Shown here: positions 15,908 through 24,162 of the stretch, one piece after another | Position numbering within the stretch: position 1 is the first letter of the stretch | How the letters are laid out: each line of letters begins with the position of its first letter | Assembly: GCA_028282785.1 (NCBI GenBank) | Contig: JANQHE010000075.1 | Span: 1-42,518, forward strand | Direction: 5' to 3' | Source: Bacteroidales bacterium | GTDB taxonomy: Bacteria > Bacteroidota > Bacteroidia > Bacteroidales > UBA12077 | Length of the DNA stretch: 42,518 nt | Made by a program: the position numbers and the translations under genes | Notes under the pieces: model-generated | The model's input: only the letters and a program-made list of their open reading frames with translations | Database searches by the model: none | Told to the model about the DNA's origin: nothing

Positions 15908-18608
15908 GAAAAAATACGATGCACTAATTATAGGTGGTGGTGTTGCTGGACAGGAAGCATCTCTGAATCTTGCTAATATGGGATTTAAGGTAATGCTTGT
16001 TGAAAAAGATCTTTCTATTGGTGGTAAAATGATTCAGCTTAGTAAGGTATTTCCTACACTGGACTGTGCTGCTTGCATTACCACTCCGAAGATGTCTGAA
16101 ACCGGCCGCCATCCCAACATTGATCTTTTAACGTATAGCGAAGTTAAAGATGTAAAAAAGAATGGTAAAGGCTTTGAAGCACAAATTACAAAGTATCCAC
16201 GATACGTTGATGAGTCTGTCTGTACAGGATGCAGTGAATGCGAAGCCCAGTGTCCGGTATTTACCGGTGATCAGTATCACTATGATTTTGTATCGCGTAA
16301 AAGAGCCTACATACCATTTACTACTGCAAGCCCAAAAGTGGCTACTATCGACAGACAAGGCCATTCATCACCATGTATAACTACGTGTCCGGGTGGTGTT
16401 AAAGCACACGGATTTGTATCATTGGTAGGAAATGGTTTGCATGAAGAAGCTTTCGATCTTCATCTTGAAGATAATCCTTTACCGGGATCATTAGGAAGAG
16501 CATGTTACGCTCCCTGCGAAGGTGAATGCACAAGAAACCTGCACGACAAAGGAGTCGACATCAGAAGGATCAAGAGATTCTTTGCTGATGAATATTATAA
16601 AAAAAATCCTGAACCTAAATCTCAGGAAGCTGAAGAAAAAACAGGTAAAAAAATTGCGGTAATTGGCTCGGGACCATCCGGACTAACAGCTGCATATTTT
16701 TTAGCTAAAAAAGGTCACGATGTAAAAATCTTTGAAGCTGATTCTGAATTAGGAGGAATGCTTCGTTCTACCATCCCATCTTTCCGGCTTCCAAATGAAG
16801 TTGTTGACAGGGATATTAAAAATATTACATCATTAGGTGTTGAAACCGAAACAAACACAAAAATCGAAAGTTTGGGTAATTTAAAAACTCAAGGATTTGA
16901 TGCAGTATTTGTTTCTATTGGTACTCATAAATCAGTTCAGTTCGATATTGAAGGAAATGATTTAGATGGTGTAGTAAGTTGTCTTGATTTTCTTAAAGAT
17001 GTAAACAAAGGAAATAAGCCAAACTACAAAGGCAAAACAGTTGCGGTATTTGGTGGTGGAAATGTAGCAATGGACACTGCCCGTGCAGCACTTAGATTAG
17101 AAGCAGAAAAAGTTATAATTATATACAGACGTAGCAAGGAACAAATGCCTGCTGCCGAAATCGAAATTAAAGAAGCTGAAGAAGAAGGTATAGAATTTTT
17201 GTACTTAACTAATCCAACCAAATACATTGGTGAAAATGGCAATCTTAAGCAAGTTGAATGTTTAAAAATGAAATTAGGAGAACCTGATGCAGGTGGAAGA
17301 CGAAGACCAGTTGCAATTAGTGGTTCAGAATATACTATTGATATTGATGTTGCCATTGAATCAATCGGATTAAAACCTTTTGCTTCGCCGTTTGAAAAAG
17401 ATGTTGAGTTAAATACTGACGGTACCATAAAAGTTGATTCTGAAACTTTACAAACTTCTGATTCTGCAATATTCGCAGGGGGCGATGTTGTAACAGGGGC
17501 ATCAACAATTATCGAAGCATCAGGACAAGGACGCAGAGCTGCTTTCTTTATTGATAAATATTTACAAGGTGAAGAAGTTAACAAATATAAATTTGATCAT
17601 AGACTTCCACCGGTAAGTAAAGAAGAAGTAATTAAACGACATGAGAATTTAAAAACTGTTATTCCGGTTTATGCACACGAACGTGATGCTAAAGAAAGAA
17701 TAAAAGATTTTGAAGAAACCGAAGCTACATTTACTGAGCGTGAAGCTATAATAAGTGCTGACCGTTGTTTAGACTGTGGAGCATGTCGTGAGTGTCATCA
17801 GTGTGTTGCAAGCTGTCCTGCAGGGGCTATTGATTTTACACAGCAAGAACAAAAAGTAGAAATTTCTGCTGATTCAGTAATTATCTCAACAGGATTCAAC
17901 TTGTTCCCAATTGAAAAACTTCCTCAATATGGTGGTGGAGATTTCAAGAATGTAATCTCAGCAATGGTTATGGAAAAACAATTAGTTCCTACCCGGCCAT
18001 TCAATACGGTTCTTAGGCCATCGGACGGAAGAATTCCTGATAATATTGCTTATATACTTTGTGCAGGTTCTCGTGATGAAACTGTAGGTAATCCAATATG
18101 TTCACAAATCTGTTGCATGTATTCCATAAAGCAGGCACAGTTATTAATGGGAGCATTACCATTGGCTGATATCACAATTTATTACATGAATATCAGGTCG
18201 TTTGGTAAAGGATTCGAAGAGTTTTATCAACGTGCAAAAGGAATGGGAGTTCAATTTGTAAAAGGTAAAGTTGCAAAGGTTGAAGAAATTGAAGATAACA
18301 ATCTTGTATTAAGGTACGAAGACGTAATTCAAGGAAAAGTAAAAGAAGCTCGCCATGATATGGTAGTACTTTCAACTGGCGTTCTTCCAAATCTTGATAT
18401 CACAGGTATCTTCAATGATACTCCTGTTCAGTTAGATAAATTCAATTTTGTTAAACAGGTAGATGAGCTAATTAGCCCGGCTACTACAAGTATCAATGGG
18501 GTTTTTGTTGCCGGAACAGCATCCGGTCCTAAAGACATCCCTGATACCATATTATCTGCCGGAGGCGCAGCATCCGAAGCAGCTAGTTATTTAAGGAGGT
18601 TGAAATAA
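15900..18608 (+). CDS. QmoA/HdrA-like flavoprotein with inserted GltD-type NAD(P)H module
   Basis: A 902-residue FAD protein of the HdrA/QmoA family with a large insertion. N-terminal FAD: LIIGGGVAGQEA (9-20). The family motif LDCAACITTPKM (Cys56, Cys59) is next, then a ferredoxin-like cluster CTGCSECEAQC (108-118). A GltD-like unit fills about 150-560: SPCITTCPGG and ACYAPCEGEC (Cys159/163/202/206/210), a second FAD site GSGPSGLTAA (256-265), an NAD(P)H site FGGGNVAMDTARAAL, and IFAGGDVVTGAS. The QmoA part resumes near 620 with CLDCGACRECHQCVASCP (six Cys) and IICCM-type residues (Cys734, 738, 739), ending in GVFVAGTASGPKDIPDTI. Ordinary QmoA is roughly 400 residues. The insert suggests NAD(P)H enters here, possibly with flavin bifurcation. 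The next gene starts within its stop codon. Confidence 0.92.
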   Translation: MDKKKYDALIIGGGVAGQEASLNLANMGFKVMLVEKDLSIGGKMIQLSKVFPTLDCAACITTPKMSETGRHPNIDLLTYSEVKDVKKNGKGFEAQITKYPRYVDESVCTGCSECEAQCPVFTGDQYHYDFVSRKRAYIPFTTASPKVATIDRQGHSSPCITTCPGGVKAHGFVSLVGNGLHEEAFDLHLEDNPLPGSLGRACYAPCEGECTRNLHDKGVDIRRIKRFFADEYYKKNPEPKSQEAEEKTGKKIAVIGSGPSGLTAAYFLAKKGHDVKIFEADSELGGMLRSTIPSFRLPNEVVDRDIKNITSLGVETETNTKIESLGNLKTQGFDAVFVSIGTHKSVQFDIEGNDLDGVVSCLDFLKDVNKGNKPNYKGKTVAVFGGGNVAMDTARAALRLEAEKVIIIYRRSKEQMPAAEIEIKEAEEEGIEFLYLTNPTKYIGENGNLKQVECLKMKLGEPDAGGRRRPVAISGSEYTIDIDVAIESIGLKPFASPFEKDVELNTDGTIKVDSETLQTSDSAIFAGGDVVTGASTIIEASGQGRRAAFFIDKYLQGEEVNKYKFDHRLPPVSKEEVIKRHENLKTVIPVYAHERDAKERIKDFEETEATFTEREAIISADRCLDCGACRECHQCVASCPAGAIDFTQQEQKVEISADSVIISTGFNLFPIEKLPQYGGGDFKNVISAMVMEKQLVPTRPFNTVLRPSDGRIPDNIAYILCAGSRDETVGNPICSQICCMYSIKQAQLLMGALPLADITIYYMNIRSFGKGFEEFYQRAKGMGVQFVKGKVAKVEEIEDNNLVLRYEDVIQGKVKEARHDMVVLSTGVLPNLDITGIFNDTPVQLDKFNFVKQVDELISPATTSINGVFVAGTASGPKDIPDTILSAGGAASEAASYLRRLK
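18594..18599 (+). promoter_or_regulatory. Strong Shine-Dalgarno for the QmoB-like gene
   Basis: AGGAGG within TAAGGAGGT, 8 bases before the ATG at 18608, inside the end of the preceding gene. It is the second exact Shine-Dalgarno in this operon, and the start codon overlaps the TAA stop as TAATG. Confidence 0.7.
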
Positions 18609-20824
18609 TGGAAAATCAAAAAAGTAAAATAGGCGTTTACATTTGTCATTGTGGCGGAAACATCTCCGACTATGTCGACATTGAAAAGGTTAAGAACCTA
18701 ATCGCCCGGGAAGAAGGTGTACATTTGGTTAATAACATGATGTTTACCTGTTCCGATTCAGCCCAGGTTGATATTGTTAACGATATCAAGGAAAATAACC
18801 TAGACGGGATGGTTGTTGCTTCTTGTTCTCCGAAATTGCATTTGCTAACATTTAGAGATGTAGCTAAAAGAGCGGGCCTGAACCAATATAATTACATACA
18901 TGCTAATATCAGGGAACAATGCTCATGGGCACATTCGGATAAAACAGAATTAGCTACTGATAAAGCAGTTCGTATTATCCGTGCCGCCATATCTAAGGTG
19001 CGATTGTCCGAAACTCTTGAGCAAATCGAAATTCCTGCAATTAATACAGCTGTTGTGGTTGGAGCCGGAGTTTCAGGTATGCGTTCTGCTATTGAATTAG
19101 CAGATCAGGGAACTAACGTTTACTTAATCGAGAAAGATCATTTTGTTGGTGGCAGAGTTTCGCAATGGGGTAAATTATTCCCAACTGAGGAACCCGGAGA
19201 AAATCTTGTTGAACGACTTTATCACAAAGTTAAAGAACGTGAGAATATTACTTTATTTACAGGTGCTGAAATAAAAGCAGTAAATGGTAGTGTGGGAAAT
19301 TTTGAACTTGATGTACACATCACTCCGCGTTATATTAACGGCATGTGCGATGAAGCAATTCAAGATCAGGTCTTAAAGGCTTGTCATGCAGAAGTTGATG
19401 ACGAATTTAACTTTGGATTAACCAAGCGTAAAGCAATTTATAAGAACTATCCGAATGCATATCCGGAAACTCCTGTAGTAGATATGGATCTATGTGATAA
19501 ATGCGGAGAATGCCTCAAAATTTGTGATGGAAGGATCACTTTAGATCAAAAAGAAGAAAACATCTCAATAAAAGCCGGAGCTATTTTATTAAATACGGGT
19601 TTCGATCCTTATGAACCTAAAGAAGGTGAGTATGGTTATAAACAGGTTGATAATGTTATAACTTTACAGCAGTTTAAACGGTTAATTGAATCGAATGGAG
19701 ATAAATTAGTTTATAATGGTAAGAAGATTCGTGATATTGCATACATTTATTGTGTAGGCAGCCGTGATGCTAAAGGTGAGAATAAGCATTGTTCACGTTA
19801 TTGCTGTACATCTGCTATACATACTGCAGTTGATGCTAAAACCAAATTTAAGAACATCAGGAATTACCATGTAACCCGGGGTATTAGAACCTATGGTAAA
19901 CAGGAAACTCTTTTTACAGATTCTTCTCGCCAGGGAGATACCTATTTCCAATTCTTTGAAGGAGCAATGCCAACAGTAGAAAATGAAAATGGCAAAGCAT
20001 TGATCAAAGTTAAAGATGCACTAACTCAAAACGAGGATATTGAATTTACTGCAGATCTGGTTGTTTTAGTAACCGGAATGGTAGCCAGAAAGGATGAGAA
20101 TTTAGTTAATATCTTTAAAGTACCTGTAGGAAGTGATAAATTCTATAATGAGATCCATAATAAACTTCGTCCTGTAGAAACTGTAATCGAAGGTTTATTT
20201 ATTGCCGGTGGATGCCAGAGTCCGAAGAATATTCGTGCTACTATGGCTTCAACATTAGCGGCTTCGGCAAAAGCAAACTCATTAATACAATCCGGTATGA
20301 TTGCACTGGAACCTATTGTTGCAAAAGTAAATCCGGAACTATGCGAATGGTGTGGTGCTTGCGATGATCTTTGTACGTATAATGCCTTCGAGAAAGTTGA
20401 ATACGAAGGTAAAACCGTTGCTAAAGTTAACGAAGCCATGTGTAAAGGATGCGGTGCTTGTACTCCTGTTTGTCCGACAAATGCTATTGATGTTGTAAGT
20501 TTATCCGATACGGAAATAGAAACAATGATCGATTCATTTGTACGTGATGTTGAATTTGCAACCACTACAACAGAAGAAAAAGCGGATTCGTTTGCCGAAG
20601 TAGTTGATTTTGAAAAGCAAGTTCGTGTGTTACCTGAGTTAAGTCAACGAATACTTGATTCATTAGAAACTGAACCTAAAGCCATACCTGATATTGCCAA
20701 AGAATTAGGTGTTGCCGCGGATGATGTTTTGTATCATTTAATGTCGTTACGCAAATACGGAATGATAAAAGATACAGATGAGATTAATGAAGATGAGTAT
20801 TATTTATATGAACTAAAAAAATAA
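18608..20824 (+). CDS. QmoB/HdrA-like flavoprotein with C-terminal winged helix
   Basis: A 738-residue HdrA-type flavoprotein. The N-terminal cluster region reads GVYICHCGGNIS (Cys13, Cys15) with Cys48, Cys73 (VASCSPKLH) and Cys105. FAD site: VVGAGVSGMRSAIELA (about 150-165). A ferredoxin motif CDKCGECLKIC (296-306) lies inside. Next come YCVGSRD (Cys382), HCSRYCC (395-400), and the FAD end FIAGGCQSPKNIRATM. Two C-terminal [4Fe-4S] ferredoxin motifs follow: CEWCGACDDLC (579-589) and CKGCGACTPVC (612-622). Residues about 675-720 form a winged-helix-like unit, LSQRILDSLETEPKAIPDIA..., which is odd on an enzyme. It begins one base inside the preceding stop and precedes the QmoC-like gene by 6 bases. 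No MvhD-like tail is fused; that protein is encoded separately. Confidence 0.92.
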   Translation: MENQKSKIGVYICHCGGNISDYVDIEKVKNLIAREEGVHLVNNMMFTCSDSAQVDIVNDIKENNLDGMVVASCSPKLHLLTFRDVAKRAGLNQYNYIHANIREQCSWAHSDKTELATDKAVRIIRAAISKVRLSETLEQIEIPAINTAVVVGAGVSGMRSAIELADQGTNVYLIEKDHFVGGRVSQWGKLFPTEEPGENLVERLYHKVKERENITLFTGAEIKAVNGSVGNFELDVHITPRYINGMCDEAIQDQVLKACHAEVDDEFNFGLTKRKAIYKNYPNAYPETPVVDMDLCDKCGECLKICDGRITLDQKEENISIKAGAILLNTGFDPYEPKEGEYGYKQVDNVITLQQFKRLIESNGDKLVYNGKKIRDIAYIYCVGSRDAKGENKHCSRYCCTSAIHTAVDAKTKFKNIRNYHVTRGIRTYGKQETLFTDSSRQGDTYFQFFEGAMPTVENENGKALIKVKDALTQNEDIEFTADLVVLVTGMVARKDENLVNIFKVPVGSDKFYNEIHNKLRPVETVIEGLFIAGGCQSPKNIRATMASTLAASAKANSLIQSGMIALEPIVAKVNPELCEWCGACDDLCTYNAFEKVEYEGKTVAKVNEAMCKGCGACTPVCPTNAIDVVSLSDTEIETMIDSFVRDVEFATTTTEEKADSFAEVVDFEKQVRVLPELSQRILDSLETEPKAIPDIAKELGVAADDVLYHLMSLRKYGMIKDTDEINEDEYYLYELKK

Positions 20825-20830
20825 TGATAT

Positions 20831-21883
20831 ATGTCTAGATTAAACCCTGATTTCTCCACAAAGCTAAAGAAGTACGGAGCTTTCGATACAAGCTTGTGTT
20901 ACAATTGTGGAAATTGCACAGCGATATGTTCATTATCAGATAAAAAAAATTCTTTTCCAAGAATGATGGTAAGAGCCAGTGTAATTGGAATGGAAGATAA
21001 AATTACCAGTTCATTAGATCCATGGATGTGTTATTATTGTGGAGAATGTAGTACTTCATGTCCACGACAGGCTAATCCTGGTGAATTAATGATGTCGCTT
21101 AGAAGATGGCTCTCTGCAAAATATGATTGGACAGGTTTATCCGGTTTATTATATCGCTCCTTACCTATTAGTTTACTGGCGTTTTTATTAACGGCTGTTG
21201 CCGTAATATTCTATAGCTTTAAATTAAACTTTAATGTTGAAACGATTATGCATTTCGGACATCAGTTCGAGATGTTTGCAATAATTACGGTTTTTGCAAT
21301 AATCATTCTTCCGAATGTATTTCGAATGTGGTGGAGTGTGATAATTAAACCTAAAGTAAAGGTACCGTTAAAGGCATACTTTAAAGGAGCAGGTGATTTG
21401 TTCGTACACATGTTCACACAAAAAAGAACATTAGGTTGCGACGATAGCCAGGCTCGTTGGTTTATGCATATGGTACTGGTTTTTGGTTACCTGGCACTGC
21501 TATTTACAACCGTTGTTTTAGACTGGCTCGGAACTGATAATATGTTTATTATTATTTTAGGTTATGTTGAAAGTATTGTGATTTTTGCTATCACATTTAT
21601 CTTCATGGCTGGCCGTATAAAAAGGAATAAAGAATTAAATAAATTCTCACAACCTTCAGACTGGTTTTTTGTAATTTGGTTATTCTTAATGGGATTCACC
21701 GCTTTCATAGTAAGAATTTTTATTGATTTAAATATCATTGAAAACAACCTGTGGATGTATTTATTCCATTTAATAATCCTGGCACAATGGGCTGTTTTAA
21801 TTGTGCCTTTCGGAAAATGGACCCATTTTATATATCGTTCGTTTGCTATGTATTTTGATAAAATCACCGAAACTATTAAATAG
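20831..21883 (+). CDS. QmoC-like membrane electron-transfer subunit
   Basis: The membrane anchor of the complex. The 350-residue protein starts with an HdrC-like double [4Fe-4S] ferredoxin domain: CYNCGNCTAIC (Cys23/26/29/33) and CYYCGECSTSC (Cys67/70/73/77). About six membrane helices follow (near 109-130, 147-166, 211-231, 237-258, 278-298 and 305-327). Candidate heme b ligands are His141, His144, His213, His313 and His332. This matches QmoC, a fusion of HdrC with a nitrate-reductase-gamma-like heme b domain that exchanges electrons with menaquinone. It is the last gene of the operon and is followed by a clear terminator. It ties the flavoproteins to the quinone pool. Confidence 0.95.
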   Translation: MSRLNPDFSTKLKKYGAFDTSLCYNCGNCTAICSLSDKKNSFPRMMVRASVIGMEDKITSSLDPWMCYYCGECSTSCPRQANPGELMMSLRRWLSAKYDWTGLSGLLYRSLPISLLAFLLTAVAVIFYSFKLNFNVETIMHFGHQFEMFAIITVFAIIILPNVFRMWWSVIIKPKVKVPLKAYFKGAGDLFVHMFTQKRTLGCDDSQARWFMHMVLVFGYLALLFTTVVLDWLGTDNMFIIILGYVESIVIFAITFIFMAGRIKRNKELNKFSQPSDWFFVIWLFLMGFTAFIVRIFIDLNIIENNLWMYLFHLIILAQWAVLIVPFGKWTHFIYRSFAMYFDKITETIK

Positions 21884-21910
21884 TTTAGTTGTTTTATTTA
21901 GTTAATTAAG

Positions 21911-21938
21911 AAGGAGATCTATTTTGATCTCCTTTTTT
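21911..21938. terminator. Terminator at the end of the sulfur operon
   Basis: A perfect 9-bp stem AAGGAGATC / GATCTCCTT with a 6-nt loop and a TTTT run on the plus strand, 28 bases after the QmoC-like stop. It also serves as a weak terminator for the convergent minus-strand gene. Confidence 0.85.
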
Positions 21939-22350
21939 AAATTTTAAAATCCATTTTAAATGGTCCTTTTCCTAAATTTTCGAGAGGAATATCCGGTTCC
22001 CATTCAATCGGAAAAATATCTTCCTTATTCAGTTCAGTTTTAATATAAAATTCCTTTTCACCTAATTTATACCATATCTCATCTACTTTCGTATAAATAC
22101 TATCGTCAATTAATAGCGGATCCTCAGATTTCTTTATTCTGAAGCTTGCTTGAAGATCCAATCCATTAGCCAAATAAACCTTTCCTGCACATTCATATAT
22201 TCGCCCATCCATTGGAATTTGTGTAAAATTTTGCTTCTTAAAAGTACATGGTCCAATCTGAACAAATACTTCGTTCATTTCAGCAAACTGAATTGAATAC
22301 TTTTTTACATCTGATATTTTTAATGGCATCGTTTTCTTATTTAAATTCAT
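21937..22350 (-). CDS. Unknown cytoplasmic protein
   Basis: I do not recognise this 137-residue protein. It has no signal peptide and no membrane segment and looks soluble. Sequence is beta-rich with aromatic/Gly pieces: VFVQIGPCTFKKQNF, GRIYECAGKVYLANGLDLQASFRI, EIWYKLGEKEFYIKTE. Two cysteines (in GPCTF and YECAG) are spaced for a pair but nothing further supports a metal site. A small beta-sandwich is possible. It runs convergently with the sulfur operon and shares the hairpin between them. The coding call is fair because the codon use and length are normal and the start is an ATG. Its role is unknown. Confidence 0.65.
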   Translation of the reverse strand: MNLNKKTMPLKISDVKKYSIQFAEMNEVFVQIGPCTFKKQNFTQIPMDGRIYECAGKVYLANGLDLQASFRIKKSEDPLLIDDSIYTKVDEIWYKLGEKEFYIKTELNKEDIFPIEWEPDIPLENLGKGPFKMDFKI

Positions 22351-22561
22351 TAGTAAATGTAATCATGAATGTGTTATAAAACACATTTTAATCAATTCGG
22401 TTTGTCAATTAAAAAACTGTTTTAGATCAATATTTTTTATGATCATCAAATTAAAAATAAGATCTGTTCGTACCTTCTTAATGCAAGCACAAAAGATAAC
22501 TCTAAAAGCTAACCATAAGCTTATAATTAATCTTCAGATTTTATCTGTTTTTATTAATGTT

Positions 22562-23734
22562 TTAAAATGAGATACTTGTCCTTAATAGGCCAACAATAGC
22601 ATTAGATAAATTCGAATTAGCTCCCGGATTTATTATATATTGTATTTCCGGTTGAATAAAGATATTTTGATTGATTTTTGCTTTATACATAAGCTCCAAG
22701 GCAGTTTCAAAACTCTTGCACATTCCATTACTCATGTTAATTAAATTTTTGCTTACAAATGCCTTTGCAATTGCTAACCCCATAACATCATTTGTGCGCT
22801 TTTTAAATGGCGAATAATAATTAAAACCAATGGCCAAAAAAAGATTATTAAAACACCTATTTTGGGGGGATATCCCAAATTTCGCAAATGCATTCAAGCT
22901 TCTTGAATATTCTACCCAGGATAGTATGGATTGATCAGCAATTAGATAAAAACCATAATTACCATTTATATTTTCAATTGAATCGGTTACATTAATAAAA
23001 TCTCCACTATGATAATATCCTCCTATTTTATAAGTCGCTTTCGATTCTTCATTATTGCCAATATTATATTGCATCTCAAAAATTGAAAAATAGCCCTCTT
23101 CGGAACTCAATGAAAAATCCATATTGTATTTGTCCTGTTCCAGATCCAACGGATCACCGTCATATAATCCCAATAAAAAAGACAAGTAGTTTGTTGGATT
23201 ATATTGAAATATAGCACCTAATGCATTCTTGGGAGAAATTGACAGTGGCACATTCATTGAAACAGAAGGCATAATTCCAAAAGAGCTATTCACGTATTCA
23301 CCAGCATATTCACTTGTAAGAAATTCAGAATTCATATCATGAACTCCAATGGTAAAAGAAAGCCTGTTAAACGACTGCTTAAACCAAAGCTGACACAAAT
23401 AGGTAAAATCCGAATTTTCAATATTTGACAGCATTTGAAAATCGCCAACCAAATCAGCTGACGGAGTTCCTCCGTGTGTATTTCCTATCTGTATGTAGAA
23501 CTCTCCATTTCTCCACAACCCTGCATTTTCGGTTGAAAATGTAGCAGCTAAATCAATCATTCCCAAATAAGTTGACGATTGGTCAATCCCTCCTGACAAA
23601 TTCCCAACAAAATCACTGACATAAGATGCTTCATACGTTAAAGCCTGGGGATCTTCCTGACAATAGCATAAATGATTATTGAAAATTAGCAATCCCAAAA
23701 GTAAATTAAGCATGTGTAAATTATTTTTTTTCAT
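22562..23734 (-). CDS. OprB-like outer-membrane porin
   Basis: A 390-residue predicted beta barrel with a signal peptide ending at CYCQ. The sequence has the OprB (carbohydrate-selective porin) features: an early YEASYVSDFVGNLSGGIDQSSTYLGMIDLAATF segment, QLWFKQSF, FTIGVHDMNSEF, and YNPTNYLSFLLGLYDGDP. Strands alternate and the protein ends in LRTSISF with terminal Phe. In other Bacteroidota and Proteobacteria, OprB-like proteins pass sugars or other small polar solutes. Its neighbours give no clue to its substrate. It lies alone on the minus strand with about 210 bases before the next minus-strand gene, so it is probably monocistronic. Confidence 0.83.
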   Translation of the reverse strand: MKKNNLHMLNLLLGLLIFNNHLCYCQEDPQALTYEASYVSDFVGNLSGGIDQSSTYLGMIDLAATFSTENAGLWRNGEFYIQIGNTHGGTPSADLVGDFQMLSNIENSDFTYLCQLWFKQSFNRLSFTIGVHDMNSEFLTSEYAGEYVNSSFGIMPSVSMNVPLSISPKNALGAIFQYNPTNYLSFLLGLYDGDPLDLEQDKYNMDFSLSSEEGYFSIFEMQYNIGNNEESKATYKIGGYYHSGDFINVTDSIENINGNYGFYLIADQSILSWVEYSRSLNAFAKFGISPQNRCFNNLFLAIGFNYYSPFKKRTNDVMGLAIAKAFVSKNLINMSNGMCKSFETALELMYKAKINQNIFIQPEIQYIINPGANSNLSNAIVGLLRTSISF

Positions 23735-24119
23735 AGGATTATATAAATAATTCGATATATGTTACTTATAGTCACTAAAATCAGTTAGCTTTTCTACTGA
23801 ATCGACAATTGCTCCCATTTGAATTGTTTCATTTCAATAAAAAAATAAGGGTGTTTGAACAAAATTATCGTAGGAACTTTCATAATTATAGATTTTTGTA
23901 TTTCACGATATTTTCAAAACTTTACATTTTGACACTACAAAAATTTATTTATTACATGGTGAGAATTAAATTAGACGATCATAAAACCAAAAGCAGAACA
24001 TGTTCCGATTATTATCTTTGCAAAATCATTAAGAGTAGTCAGAATTTAAGCTATATAACAATTTTATTAGTCAAACAGAACAATTCAAAACAATCTTTTC
24101 ATTGTAATAAAGTACTTTT
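23735..24119. other. Intergenic region between divergent porin and peptidase genes
   Basis: About 385 bases of AT-rich sequence. It must hold the promoters of the OprB-like gene (minus) and the M49 peptidase (plus). A 104-codon open frame on the plus strand has no signal peptide, no recognisable domain and an odd residue mix, so I do not call it. I saw no palindromic operator or hairpin here. Confidence 0.5.
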
Positions 24120-24162
24120 ATGAAGAAAATATTTAATTCAATTACATTAACTCTTTTTATGA

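Noticed and set aside
17024-17584. A 186-codon open frame on the minus strand inside the HdrA/QmoA gene
   Set aside because: It is antisense to the GltD-like module, whose motifs are unmistakable. The shadow protein has low-complexity Ser/Pro composition.
15482-21883. A canonical sulfate-reduction or sHdr operon
   Set aside because: Qmo-like genes are present, but sat, aprAB, dsrAB, HdrB and lipoate-binding protein genes are all absent from the window.
23809-24123. A 104-codon plus-strand open frame before the M49 peptidase
   Set aside because: No signal peptide, no domain, unusual Phe/Tyr/Lys-rich composition and no ribosome site. Treated as chance open frame in AT-rich DNA.
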